A stretch of DNA of 35,824 nucleotides from a virus. The notes below the pieces were generated by a model that had not been told where the DNA came from, ran no database searches, and worked only from the letters and a program-made list of their open reading frames with translations. Each line of letters opens with the position of its first letter. Position 1 is the first letter of the stretch. The stretch covers positions 1 through 35,824 of the IMG/VR virus record IMGVR_UViG_3300046010_013789; one strand, written 5' to 3'. The position numbers were made by a program, and so were the translations under genes. Of the stretch, positions 9,237-19,508 are shown piece by piece.

Positions 9237-10213
9237 TAGCAAGGCTCCTGTGAATCATCGGCGTTCTCATCAACATAATAATCAAACTCGCCTGCGGATT
9301 GTTGCTCAAGAAAATCATCTATTTCTTTGTCGCCAAGAACTGAGAAAAACCATTCAACATCATATTTTTCTTTAATAAGTTGTTCATTAATTTCTTCTTG
9401 TTGTTGATCAATTATAATTTCAGCATCTGCTTCTGATTGTGTTAACTGTTGTGATAGATCAGCCGCATCTTTTGTAAAGAAATAAAGATTTTGTAGGTCT
9501 TCTTTTTGCCCATCAACTTTTTCTACTTCAAAAATTTCAATATCAAAATTTTCTTTATCAAATACAGAGTTTAATTCTTTTACATTAGCGAATATGGCAT
9601 TCGTTTGATAAATAACATAATATGTATTATCACTAAAAATTTCAGATTTATAGACAACTTTTTTGTCTTTAGTAGAAGGTATGAACTCATATTCATCAGT
9701 ATCATTTCTCATTTCATATAAGAAAGATGATGTACAATAAATTTGAGGAATATATTCATAATAATCTTCTTCTGCACTGTACGTTTTGCTATATGAGCCA
9801 GTATTTATAAATCCAGTTTCTAATTTAATATCCCATGCTGGAGTATATTGATTTGAAAAATCTCCCAGCCCGAGTGCATATTTTAAAGGATTGTGATTTT
9901 TATTGTAAAGAAGTTTTTTAGTTGTCTTTTTCTTGCTTGTATTGTTAATTTTATCTAAATCTTGCTTTAATTTATTAAATTCTGTTTCCAAGCCATAAAC
10001 TATATTTTGAGTTTTTATTCTTGGAGTTTCTTTTATTCTTGGTGTGGATTCATTTTGCAATTCAGAAAAGCCACTTCCCAAAGTTTCATATAATACATCA
10101 TCATCATAAAATTCATAATAATAGGGCTTGAATTCGCCTTGAGATAACAAACGCTTGCCATCTTGCGTAAGCTGAATTTCTAATACTTCTTCTTTTCTAT
10201 CAAAAAATTCCAT
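9236..10213 (-). CDS. Probable virion protein, acidic C-terminus, N-terminal module shared with the 341-aa protein
   Basis: Function is not recognised. Residues 15-45 read LT-x2-G-K-R-x-L, then G-E-F-K, then D-D-D-V-x-Y. They match the spacing of the module at the start of the 341-residue protein at 1159-2184, apart from a two-residue gap. A short peptide repeat, TPRIK, occurs twice near residues 57-67, followed by a Lys-rich patch around 93-100. The last 70 residues are strongly acidic and Gln/Glu-rich and end in Cys. The start codon shares one base with the stop of the 2627-residue gene (TAATG), and the same TAATG arrangement links it to the 1178-residue gene after it. It is therefore translated as part of the baseplate cluster, where it may be an adaptor. 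That role is inference. Confidence 0.5.
   Translation of the reverse strand: MEFFDRKEEVLEIQLTQDGKRLLSQGEFKPYYYEFYDDDVLYETLGSGFSELQNESTPRIKETPRIKTQNIVYGLETEFNKLKQDLDKINNTSKKKTTKKLLYNKNHNPLKYALGLGDFSNQYTPAWDIKLETGFINTGSYSKTYSAEEDYYEYIPQIYCTSSFLYEMRNDTDEYEFIPSTKDKKVVYKSEIFSDNTYYVIYQTNAIFANVKELNSVFDKENFDIEIFEVEKVDGQKEDLQNLYFFTKDAADLSQQLTQSEADAEIIIDQQQEEINEQLIKEKYDVEWFFSVLGDKEIDDFLEQQSAGEFDYYVDENADDSQEPC
9245..9249 (-). promoter_or_regulatory. Ribosome binding site deciding the 1178-aa start
   Basis: AGGAG on the minus strand lies eight bases before the ATG at 9236 and only two bases before the alternative TTG at 9242, so it favours the ATG. Confidence 0.7.
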
Positions 10214-13200
10214 TATTCTTTCTTCTTATATGTTACTTCAGCATCTATCTTGGCTAATTCAACCAAGGAGAAAAAGTCATATGGCCAATTATAACTATAT
10301 GGCAAGATGGATTTTTGCGCTGAAACTTTTTCATTGCCGATCTGGAATTCAAAATCAAAGCGCGTATCTTGGCTTGCACCTATGACAGAGTTATAATAAC
10401 TATTTTCAGCTTTTTTCTTTACTTTGAACACAATCCATCTTGTTTGATCATCAAAATTCCTATCAAATATTTCACCGGGTCCAAATGAGTGTTCAATAGA
10501 TTGTTCATCTAATTCCATCTTTGTCGCAATTTCTGGCATTACACCTTGCCAAATTTTACCCAAATCTGATTTGGTTAAAGTGTGTGTAAATTCAAAAATA
10601 TACATACCGAATGGTCTAACTGATTTATTATTTACAAAATCTAGATGTGGTGGGAATACATATTTTTGCATCGTTTCATACATGTCAATCAAAGTTCTTG
10701 ATGGCTTTGGATTAAAAGGTTTTGCGGCATTTACTAAATCTGGGTTTTGTAATAGTTTAAATGTATCCGCCGAAATTTGATATCTATTGCCGTTTCTATC
10801 AATTGGAATAGCAACTATGGCTTCAGATATTTCTTTTGTTTCTGCCACCTGACCAAGTTTTTTACTTGATTTATTTTTATCAAATTTTAGCACATCAATT
10901 AATGAACCAGTGGTCGAATTGTTAACACCACGAATTTGTGGAAATGGATCACTTATTTCCAAGAATATACCTTCATCGTCATTTCCTTGATCGCCCTTAT
11001 AATTTATCCACATTCCAGTAGAATAACCGCTTGTAACCTTATCTCTATAATTATAAATTGGAGTTTCAAACTTTGGAGATATTACCCAAGTATCATACCC
11101 AGAATCCGATGTTTGATCAAAAATCTCTAAAGGTGTTAAATCTGGTCTATAGACAACTTGTTTTAGTGTAGCTGCTCCGAGTAGATTAATTGAAGCATCA
11201 ATTCTCATAACAGATGACAAAGCTGCACTGCCAGTAACTACTGGAAGTTGTCTTACGTCCCCAAAGGAATTTGAATAGCTTGATGTAAGCCCAGCAAATA
11301 TCTCGCTCAATTTATATTTTCTGGTTTCAGAAGGCTTAAAGCTTAATCTAACAGAAGAATTGCCATAAAAGTATGGAGGTGTGGCTGAAGCATAAGAGGG
11401 ATCTTCAAAAGTTCCACCAGTTCCGGGATCATACATTGGACCATATGGAGCGCCAGCTAGTTTTCCGCCGCCAGAAGTTGGTCCTTCGTGCATTATAAAA
11501 TTATTACTTTTATATAAAGTAATATCCATATAATATGTTTTATTTTCATCTAAAACGTCAAATTCAGATTCTTTTGAAGAGGCAATTGTTTGTGTACTTT
11601 CACCACTCAAAAAGAATTTAATTGATTCGCCAAAGAAGTTATTTGAAGCTAATTCATATAACGAATTATTTTTATTTCCATTCCAAGATGCGCTAACAAA
11701 TAAGCCGCCATTACCAGCATAGCCTATTGGCTGATTGGAAACCAAATTAGATTTATTTAGGGAAATACAAGATTCAAATTTCACTCTATAATCAGGAGCC
11801 TTAAGAACACCTTCGGTAAAGGTTATTGAACTTGATAAAACTGTTCCAGTGTGTGCTGGAAAATCCACGGCAATGCCGGATTTAATTGTGTTAAATATAA
11901 TTCCCGGTGAAAAGAATAATGAGAAAAATGGTGCGTAATTAGAAGACCCACTATATGATGCGCTGCTATAAACGCCACTCTGCCAACCGCCAATGGTTGT
12001 TCCAGAGAAAGAGCTTGAAAATAATTGTGCAAGCTGCAACAGTCGGTTAGAAGGATAAAAGCCATTATATGGCAAAAGCTTCTTTACGGCTGACAATTTT
12101 ATTTTGATTTTCTTATCAGAATTTGAAAGCTCTGTTTCGCTCAGATCGGATTCAAAAGTCGCATAATTGTTTATAAAGTCAGTGTGTGAATATACTTTGT
12201 AAAAATCTTGTTGATTGCTTGCAGAAATTGAAGCGCCATCAAGTTTTAAAAAGTTTTCTAGTATTTTTGAATTAAAATTTAAATCACCGCCAGCAGTAAA
12301 ATAAGGAATATGATCGCTAATTCTAAACTCTGGAACAACAGAATAATCTTTACCAATCGTCCTAATGTCGTTTGAATAATCATCATATGAATCATAAAAT
12401 GGATTAATTCCAGAATCACTAATAACTTTATTTGCGAAAGAAACTGCTGATGGAGTAAAAGCGCTATATAGAGCTGATGCTGTTACTAAATGATTTCCAG
12501 AAATATAAGAGGGCAATAAAACATAAGTTGTTTTTTTCAAAAGCTCGCCATATGTTTCAGACACAAAATCATAATCTAAAGAGTAGACCGATGAAGTTAA
12601 CTGAGATGTTATAGAAAAGAAAGTATTGCCTTGGCTATTCAAGGATCCCAAAGTTCTTCTTCTATCTGTTATATTATCTTTCCAGAATGTTCTGCGAGCT
12701 ACAACATCTTGAGAATCTTTTTGAGATTGAGTTTCTTCATAGGAGGTTCTTCCTCTCACAATACCACGATATGCATTGACTTTGCGTGGGAATAGCTTCT
12801 CTTTATAAGAAAATCCTTCTACAGATTTTATTGGAGAGTAACTATCTTTTGTCTTAATTAATTCCTGCACTTGATCATAGGCTAATTTTGGAAGATCATT
12901 AGAATTTATATATTTATCATTTAATTCAATATTATTAAAATATTCTTTAACATTTGAATAAGAAATTTTTAATGGAGTATTTGATGTTTGCAAAACTCCA
13001 TTTTTATAATTCTCAATGACAAAATTATATTTAACTGGATAATTTTCTGCCATTGGAGTTTCTGTATAATTTGTTATTGTATCGACAGAAACGGATTGAA
13101 TTGCGCCACCCCTAAATGGTGTGATATTTGTTTTCTTTGGTTCAACTGTAGAGAGAATATTATTTTCTTTAAAAACTCTCGCCAAAGGATGATTGGATGT

Positions 13201-16200
13201 TCTTATCTGCAACCAACTTGGATAGCCATATCCGGCGTTTCTTTTTGTTATCAAAGCAGAAAATGCGCCGGGGCTTGATAATGAATAATATCCATTCCCA
13301 CTGTTGATATAAGAAGAAATATTGCCACCATCAATTCCCAAAAGATTAGAAGCAGTATTTATTGGATCTATAACATAGAAATTAGAATCAGTGTAAACAA
13401 CTGGCTGAAGCAATTGCGAACCGTCTGTTTTTGCCAAGCTGCTTGCACTTGTAAAGGAATAACTATCACAGCTTGATGTAGCTGTCGCAGAATCAAATAT
13501 CCATTTATATTTCAGATCACATTGAGGAATTGGATGTTGAATCCAGAAGTTGTCGTTATTTGTACTACCCGCAATATTTGAATAACCATTCTTTGGAACT
13601 TTGTGGAATGAAGCAGTCGTAGAAGAGCCTGATTGATAGCCCCCCGCTGTGCTTGGAATAGTTAGAAGTGTTTTTAAGGCATTTCTTACATTTAAATTTC
13701 TAAATGGCAGAGCGTTATAAACAGAATATTGGGCTGATTTTGCATCAAGAGCGCCCTCGCTCATAACCAATGGATCGCCGGGAGCGCTAAATCTTTCAAC
13801 AAACACCGTTTCTGTTCTTGTGCGAGTTGGAAGCGTCCAAGCTAAATTGCCCGAAACATATGGATCTGCTCTGCCAGTTGAATCAATACCATTATTGCTT
13901 GTAAAAAAGAAATTATTTACATTTCTATCGCTTGTTTGGAAGAAATGATACTTCTTATCATAATTGCCGATTATTGTTGAGCCTGTTGTTTGAGCAATAT
14001 TTTTAATATTTACAGGTCTTTTGGCAGTACCATCTCTATAAAAATCAGATCTCGCTTGATTTATATTAGATAAAAATGGATTACTTATGGTGGTTGTAGT
14101 TCCAGAGCCACTTATTATATAAGCTTCTGCTCTATTAGAACCTGAAGAAAATAATTGTTGATGGCGATGGAAGTTGCCACCAACATATTTTTCTGTAAAT
14201 GGTCCCTGCAATGGGATTTCATAGTGCGGACCATAAACATCTAATTTGTTTGTTGAAATGTTTTGAATAGAACCACTGATTGCGTTTTTATTTGCAACAT
14301 AATATGAGAATGGCAAAGCAAATCTTGACTTATAACCATCAACAGATACTACTGATTGAATATCAAACTTTGTTGAAAGATCTGCATAATCTGTTGTATT
14401 TGGAGCAAGAACATTGTTAGAAACTTCTACAGAAATACTTTGCTTATTTGGCTTATAATAGTCAAATTTCTTATTTTTAAGATTTGTGCCACCCATAAAA
14501 TATTTGCTTTCGTCGGCAGCAAATCTTTGAGCAGTTGTAAAACTTCTATTGAGCGTTTGGTACGAAGCTGATAAAATTAAAGTTTTGTCGTTATTTACAC
14601 CAGCATTTGAAGAAGATAAAACAGGACCATTCCTTTCCGCTCTCTTATTCCACCACAAACTACTTGTTATTTCTTGTAATGGAATTGGTGCGTGACCATA
14701 TTTCCAATTATATAAATGCTTGTTTATAGTATTTAAACCAGCTTCCAAATCTACTGGTTTAAATTCCATTGTTGGAAATTTCCATTTATATTTGCTTCTT
14801 TCCAATACATGACTTTCGATCATTGTATTTACTTCTTCAGAAACATCAGCAGAAGCAGGGAATAGTGTTTGAATTACTTTATTTAATGAAACATCAAGCC
14901 ACTTATAATATTCAACATATTTGTCAAGATCTGGGGTATTTCCAATTGATTCAAAGAATAGGCTTCTTAGTTTGCCCATATCTTTATATTCATGGCGATA
15001 TTGATTTTGTCTTTCTCCAACAAAGTTAGAGAATTGTGAAATAGAAGACATTAGCTTCATCATCTCTTCTGAGATGGTTTGATACATGCTTCTTTCTATT
15101 GAAATAAATGTTCTAATTGGTCTGCTTTCTTTTGTAAAAACAAGATCATCTTGAGTTAAAATTTGAACTGTGTCATCTGGCGAAACTTGTTCTGGCAATC
15201 TCTTTGTTAAAACAGGCAAATATTCTTTAAAAACTATCTTTGTATCATTTGCAAAATGATCGCCACGACCAGCGTGTTGGGCTTTTATAATGCCGCCTAA
15301 GATGCCATATCTTTGTGTTCCTTGGGCAGCAGAGCCAGATGAATTATCAATAACTGTAAATTGACCACCGACGCTTGAAGAATAAACTTGATTAAAAGAC
15401 CAATTGACAGCTAAAGTATCTATTTTTGGAATGAATACGCCATTTAATTGAGTTTGACCTACATAGGCACTTTTGTATGGAAGCTCATTGCCGTCAACAT
15501 TTGCCTGAATAGCATTATTGTAGATTGTATCATTATCAAGATAATCAAACCAAACTTTTGTAGATGTAGCTTTTATATCCGAACCAACTAACAAAGCACC
15601 TGTTACATTTGTTCTTGTTGAGCCGACATATAATCTACGAGGCTTTGACAATAGCGCCAATCCTCGGTCATAACCGATTGTCGTAGAAGCAGTAATTTCT
15701 TGAACTTTATAGTCGCCAATAACGCTTACACCATATAATTCTAAAGTATAATTTGTTGGGCTTGTAACCGCAGCACGATCTGATAAATCATATCCTTGTG
15801 GTACAATTCTTACAGCAAAGTTCCATCTTTGATCAGTATATAATTGTTTAATAGTGTTTGTTTGAATTACGAAGTTGTCAGCCGCAGTGGAAGATGAATA
15901 AGAGCTTTTAAGAACAAAATAAGCATTTTGTGAAAGCGATTCTGGTCTTACTGCGTATAACTCAAAATTACATAAATTATTTGCTGGAATTGTTGTATCT
16001 GTTGGATTGTTTGAATCTGCCGTAACAACACCAAATATAGAAGCCGAAACTGCGCTATATTCTACATGTCTTGGATCATTAATAGGTGGTTTTTGTGGGA
16101 ATACAACATCTATTTCATACGTATTGGCAATATTTTCTTCTATTTTAGTACTATCAAATGTTCCAGATATAAAACCAACGCTGCTGGCATTTGATGCGTC

Positions 16201-18096
16201 AGGATAAGAATATACAACGGCATCTGTATTGTATAGTTGATTAAAGTTGATATAATTTTTATTTATAGTGTTGTTCTTATATCTGTTTTGAATCTCATAA
16301 TCAAAATTATCATTATAGAGATTTAATTTATAAATCTCATCATCAACGCCGAAACAACGAATGAAATTTCTAAAAGCTTTCTCGTTGCCTTTGCTCTTTA
16401 AAATATAAGGTAGATTGTTATAAATATTTTGAAAAATTCTATTTTTTATTTGTTCAAAATCTTTTTCAAATAACTGTTTTTCATCTCTTGATAAGTATCT
16501 ATTAAAAAGTTCAATGTCGGCAAACAAATTAACAACTGGAAAACCAGCATTCTCTAATGCTTGAGCATAAAAATTATGTGGTTTATTTAATTCCTCTGTA
16601 TAATCTATATGTTTTATTTTTGGTAAAAATTGAATTTGTAAATACAGTTGGTCTAAATAACTTGCCATTATTTGTGTTAGCTTTCGTAACACAAATCCAT
16701 TTTGTGAATCTTCATCCCAAATAAATGCTGGAAGTTTTCCATATAAACTACCATTGTTTGAATAATCGTGCGTTCTTCCTTGAGCCATTTTGGTTTCTTT
16801 GAAAGAAGCAAGAGTTGGGTTATCTAAATAAATTATTGGATCTTTTGGCTCTGAAAACCCTGCGCTGTCTATAGCTGAACCAGTTTCTCTTGAGCTTGAA
16901 GAATATCCAACAAAAGTTCCATCGTTCTGTCTGCCAGAATAATCTAAAACTCTTGCATCTATTGAAGAATTTCCAACTATTCCTTCATTAAATTTAAAAT
17001 GAACGCCAAGATCAATATTGGCATCGTCTGTATTTGTACCGTCGCCAATTTCAGAAGTTAGATAATATCTGCCAATTTGTTTAGCATTTCTTCTGGTGTT
17101 CCAGAATCTAAATTCATCAATAGAACCAGACAACTTACCAGTGCCAAGTGGAACATCGCCAGCGGTCAAATATGAAGGACCGCCCATAGCGCCTATTGTG
17201 CATAAAGCAGAACCAGTAAAATCAATAATGGTTCCAGCATATGTTTTTGTTTCTTTATATACTCCATCAAGATAAAATTCGGATGTATATCCAGCAGATG
17301 AACTATAATATGTAAAAGCGTAATGGTGCCAATTAGAATCAGCGATAGTAGCCAATCCAGTATTGTATTCAAAATCGAATCTTAAATTAATGCCAGCGCC
17401 AGTTGAGTACTCTGCTTTAATGGTGTTTGTGCTACCATTTTCCAAATACAAAGTGAAATAATTTCTTGCCGAAGAACCAGTTGCTTTTGAATAAAAAATA
17501 ACTTCAGCCGTTGTTTGTGCAAATGATGGATATGCATTCTTTTTCATCCAGAATTCTATTGTAGAACCAGTTGAAAAAATAAATCTTGTGTTTTCTCTTC
17601 TTTTGGCTGATGGTTCATATACGTTTTCAATCTTATTATCTACAGCGCGATTGAAAAATTTTATATATTCTTTATTTTGTGGCACTCCAACGCCGACATA
17701 CGAAGAATCTTGAGTTCCCCATCCGCCAGATGCAAAGTTAACAAAACCTGTTGTTTTTGGATATTCATTATCAAAAATATAAAGATCTAATAAAGTTGAA
17801 CCATTTCTCCATTCTTTTTTCTCTTTTAAAGAACCATCAAATGGATATAAATTAATAACTCTATCAATTGAATCTTCATAATATTGCTCTGCAAGACCAA
17901 ACTTCGCAAAATTTGATGCAGTAGCGTAATTTACTGGTGGTATAAATCTGGTAAAATCTTTGTTAGATTCTTTAACAAATTCATAAGATTCAACATCTAA
18001 TGTTCCAGAATCAAAAGAAGTTAAATTCTGAAAATTGACTGTCGTTAAATTATTTTTCTTCTTTTGTTCCGCGTTAAAAATATCTTTTAAGCTCAT
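10213..18096 (-). CDS. Giant baseplate-associated protein with LamG/concanavalin-like domain (2627 aa)
   Basis: This is the largest gene in the window. Residues about 170-345 form a LamG/concanavalin A-like jelly-roll: EFWMKK, then SNWHHYAFTYY near 254-264, EFYLDGVY near 273-280 and GSIDEFRFWN near 334-343. This fold commonly binds glycans. Around residues 555-575 a helical segment (NNLPYILKSKGNEKAFRNF) resembles helices I associate with contractile-tail wedge proteins. A further helical block at about 1000-1150 precedes a very long Ser/Thr/Gly/Asn-rich beta-type region. There is no transmembrane helix or signal peptide. It follows gp6 and the DNRLRE-type gene, so it occupies roughly the position of T4 gp7, but homology to gp7 is inference. 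Its ATG overlaps the upstream stop as ATGA and its stop overlaps the next start as TAATG. Confidence 0.65.
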   Translation of the reverse strand: MSLKDIFNAEQKKKNNLTTVNFQNLTSFDSGTLDVESYEFVKESNKDFTRFIPPVNYATASNFAKFGLAEQYYEDSIDRVINLYPFDGSLKEKKEWRNGSTLLDLYIFDNEYPKTTGFVNFASGGWGTQDSSYVGVGVPQNKEYIKFFNRAVDNKIENVYEPSAKRRENTRFIFSTGSTIEFWMKKNAYPSFAQTTAEVIFYSKATGSSARNYFTLYLENGSTNTIKAEYSTGAGINLRFDFEYNTGLATIADSNWHHYAFTYYSSSAGYTSEFYLDGVYKETKTYAGTIIDFTGSALCTIGAMGGPSYLTAGDVPLGTGKLSGSIDEFRFWNTRRNAKQIGRYYLTSEIGDGTNTDDANIDLGVHFKFNEGIVGNSSIDARVLDYSGRQNDGTFVGYSSSSRETGSAIDSAGFSEPKDPIIYLDNPTLASFKETKMAQGRTHDYSNNGSLYGKLPAFIWDEDSQNGFVLRKLTQIMASYLDQLYLQIQFLPKIKHIDYTEELNKPHNFYAQALENAGFPVVNLFADIELFNRYLSRDEKQLFEKDFEQIKNRIFQNIYNNLPYILKSKGNEKAFRNFIRCFGVDDEIYKLNLYNDNFDYEIQNRYKNNTINKNYINFNQLYNTDAVVYSYPDASNASSVGFISGTFDSTKIEENIANTYEIDVVFPQKPPINDPRHVEYSAVSASIFGVVTADSNNPTDTTIPANNLCNFELYAVRPESLSQNAYFVLKSSYSSSTAADNFVIQTNTIKQLYTDQRWNFAVRIVPQGYDLSDRAAVTSPTNYTLELYGVSVIGDYKVQEITASTTIGYDRGLALLSKPRRLYVGSTRTNVTGALLVGSDIKATSTKVWFDYLDNDTIYNNAIQANVDGNELPYKSAYVGQTQLNGVFIPKIDTLAVNWSFNQVYSSSVGGQFTVIDNSSGSAAQGTQRYGILGGIIKAQHAGRGDHFANDTKIVFKEYLPVLTKRLPEQVSPDDTVQILTQDDLVFTKESRPIRTFISIERSMYQTISEEMMKLMSSISQFSNFVGERQNQYRHEYKDMGKLRSLFFESIGNTPDLDKYVEYYKWLDVSLNKVIQTLFPASADVSEEVNTMIESHVLERSKYKWKFPTMEFKPVDLEAGLNTINKHLYNWKYGHAPIPLQEITSSLWWNKRAERNGPVLSSSNAGVNNDKTLILSASYQTLNRSFTTAQRFAADESKYFMGGTNLKNKKFDYYKPNKQSISVEVSNNVLAPNTTDYADLSTKFDIQSVVSVDGYKSRFALPFSYYVANKNAISGSIQNISTNKLDVYGPHYEIPLQGPFTEKYVGGNFHRHQQLFSSGSNRAEAYIISGSGTTTTISNPFLSNINQARSDFYRDGTAKRPVNIKNIAQTTGSTIIGNYDKKYHFFQTSDRNVNNFFFTSNNGIDSTGRADPYVSGNLAWTLPTRTRTETVFVERFSAPGDPLVMSEGALDAKSAQYSVYNALPFRNLNVRNALKTLLTIPSTAGGYQSGSSTTASFHKVPKNGYSNIAGSTNNDNFWIQHPIPQCDLKYKWIFDSATATSSCDSYSFTSASSLAKTDGSQLLQPVVYTDSNFYVIDPINTASNLLGIDGGNISSYINSGNGYYSLSSPGAFSALITKRNAGYGYPSWLQIRTSNHPLARVFKENNILSTVEPKKTNITPFRGGAIQSVSVDTITNYTETPMAENYPVKYNFVIENYKNGVLQTSNTPLKISYSNVKEYFNNIELNDKYINSNDLPKLAYDQVQELIKTKDSYSPIKSVEGFSYKEKLFPRKVNAYRGIVRGRTSYEETQSQKDSQDVVARRTFWKDNITDRRRTLGSLNSQGNTFFSITSQLTSSVYSLDYDFVSETYGELLKKTTYVLLPSYISGNHLVTASALYSAFTPSAVSFANKVISDSGINPFYDSYDDYSNDIRTIGKDYSVVPEFRISDHIPYFTAGGDLNFNSKILENFLKLDGASISASNQQDFYKVYSHTDFINNYATFESDLSETELSNSDKKIKIKLSAVKKLLPYNGFYPSNRLLQLAQLFSSSFSGTTIGGWQSGVYSSASYSGSSNYAPFFSLFFSPGIIFNTIKSGIAVDFPAHTGTVLSSSITFTEGVLKAPDYRVKFESCISLNKSNLVSNQPIGYAGNGGLFVSASWNGNKNNSLYELASNNFFGESIKFFLSGESTQTIASSKESEFDVLDENKTYYMDITLYKSNNFIMHEGPTSGGGKLAGAPYGPMYDPGTGGTFEDPSYASATPPYFYGNSSVRLSFKPSETRKYKLSEIFAGLTSSYSNSFGDVRQLPVVTGSAALSSVMRIDASINLLGAATLKQVVYRPDLTPLEIFDQTSDSGYDTWVISPKFETPIYNYRDKVTSGYSTGMWINYKGDQGNDDEGIFLEISDPFPQIRGVNNSTTGSLIDVLKFDKNKSSKKLGQVAETKEISEAIVAIPIDRNGNRYQISADTFKLLQNPDLVNAAKPFNPKPSRTLIDMYETMQKYVFPPHLDFVNNKSVRPFGMYIFEFTHTLTKSDLGKIWQGVMPEIATKMELDEQSIEHSFGPGEIFDRNFDDQTRWIVFKVKKKAENSYYNSVIGASQDTRFDFEFQIGNEKVSAQKSILPYSYNWPYDFFSLVELAKIDAEVTYKKKE

Positions 18097-19508
18097 TGAT
18101 CAACCCTAAACTTGAAGATTTCATCCAGTTCTTTTAGATAATTATTCTCTTCTTTTACAATAAATTTAAGTGCATACATATAACCAGATTCAAAAAGAGA
18201 CATATCTAATGTGAAATAGCTTCCAACTTCATCATAAGAAACTTTCGTATGGTTTGTAGAAGCAGTTGCAGCATTTGCGATTACTTCTAAGCCGTCTTGA
18301 ACTCTATAAACTCTGTAGTACAGATTCTTTATATATTTTTGTTCAACATCGGCAGTCGCTTTAGTATAAATAGTTGGACTCCAGTTTTTGTTTCTTACAG
18401 AAAGTCTTAGTTTAGGAGTTTCTGTTGTGTTATAAGAACTTTTTAAATTGGTGACGGATACAATAGTTCTTTCTGTATCCATACTTTCAGAAGCAGCAAA
18501 ACTCTTTGGAGTTATTGTTCCCGTGTGATATTGATTGCTTCCACTAAACCAAACATCATAAATTGTTGTCGCTGTAGTATTTAACGCGAATGAAGCAGAA
18601 TATATGCCAGTTGCAACGTAACCGCCAGTTACAGGCGAGTTTGGTGCAGGAGTTAAGGCTGTGCCGCCTAAAGTCGTATAGAGATTTACATATATATTTC
18701 CGGTGCCTATACCCTCTATGTTTTTGAGCTGCCCTCTAACATAATTGTATAAATACAATGTATTCAAATTATCTGCACTTGATACGGCAGAACTACTGGC
18801 ATAAAAATTTGCTCTGTCGTCTTGTCTTGAAGAATCCCAGCGAGCTTCAATATATGGTCTTTTAAAGAAATATTCTGAACTTCTTGCTGAAAACTTTTTA
18901 GTATAGTATGAGCGGTCTGTGGCATTTTCTAAACTGGAAGATAACATAACACCAAGACCATAATTGGTCTTGGTTCCGTTTCTCCATTCCGTAACAGTAT
19001 TGGTAATGTCAACTTCTATGTCCTCAACACCAGTATCAAATGACGCTGTGTATATTGGAGAGGCATGGTAGTCGCCTCCTTGACTTGACCAATTTGTTAT
19101 GCCTGAACTTGCACTGCTGGCTACAACCCAGTTAGAATATCCAAGATCAGAATACTCGGACATATCTAAGCCCACGCCCTCGTCCCAATCTTTTGAAACA
19201 ACTTTTATTTCTAACTTAAAATTTGTTGGTAATGTATCATTGTGGGCTACATTAAACATTCTCAAATAAAACGATGCATCCGATGGGATTGTTCCATTCG
19301 TAATGTCTGTTTTTATTGTCTCAATTGGAAATTCAACAAGAATTCTCGATTTTTCAACACTGGAAGAATTTGCTTGACCATAAATTGAAAAAACCTCTAA
19401 CACATCAGAAGCGCCCATATTAGAGCCTGTTCCTCTAGTGGTTAGATTGGCTTTAAAAGCATTCGTGATTGTATTGTCAGCCGAAGCAACATATCTTTTT
19501 ATAGCCAT
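18093..19508 (-). CDS. DNRLRE-type virion protein (471 aa)
   Basis: The first 225 residues follow the DNRLRE/CBM96-like pattern. DNTI occurs near residue 11, the R-I-L-V-E-F strand at 55-60 (family 'R-x-L-L-x-F'), and K-D-W-D-E near 107-110. V-T-E-W-R-N-G follows at 172-178, N-Y-G-L-G-V at 182-187, then S-S-E and R-P-Y-I-E-A-R-W at 210-224. That order is typical of this extracellular beta-sandwich family. The remainder (225-471) is Thr/Ser/Ala-rich and probably further beta domains. No signal peptide is present, as expected for a virion protein. It lies directly after gp6 (TAATG overlap) and before the 2627-residue giant (ATGA overlap), so it is probably a wedge-attached or surface component of the baseplate. 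A glycan-binding role is possible but not shown. Confidence 0.6.
   Translation of the reverse strand: MAIKRYVASADNTITNAFKANLTTRGTGSNMGASDVLEVFSIYGQANSSSVEKSRILVEFPIETIKTDITNGTIPSDASFYLRMFNVAHNDTLPTNFKLEIKVVSKDWDEGVGLDMSEYSDLGYSNWVVASSASSGITNWSSQGGDYHASPIYTASFDTGVEDIEVDITNTVTEWRNGTKTNYGLGVMLSSSLENATDRSYYTKKFSARSSEYFFKRPYIEARWDSSRQDDRANFYASSSAVSSADNLNTLYLYNYVRGQLKNIEGIGTGNIYVNLYTTLGGTALTPAPNSPVTGGYVATGIYSASFALNTTATTIYDVWFSGSNQYHTGTITPKSFAASESMDTERTIVSVTNLKSSYNTTETPKLRLSVRNKNWSPTIYTKATADVEQKYIKNLYYRVYRVQDGLEVIANAATASTNHTKVSYDEVGSYFTLDMSLFESGYMYALKFIVKEENNYLKELDEIFKFRVDQ

Noticed and set aside
11823-12065. Minus-strand frame of 80 codons within the 2627-residue gene
   Set aside because: It overlaps a confirmed gene in another frame, has no protein family resemblance and would break the otherwise strict tiling of genes.
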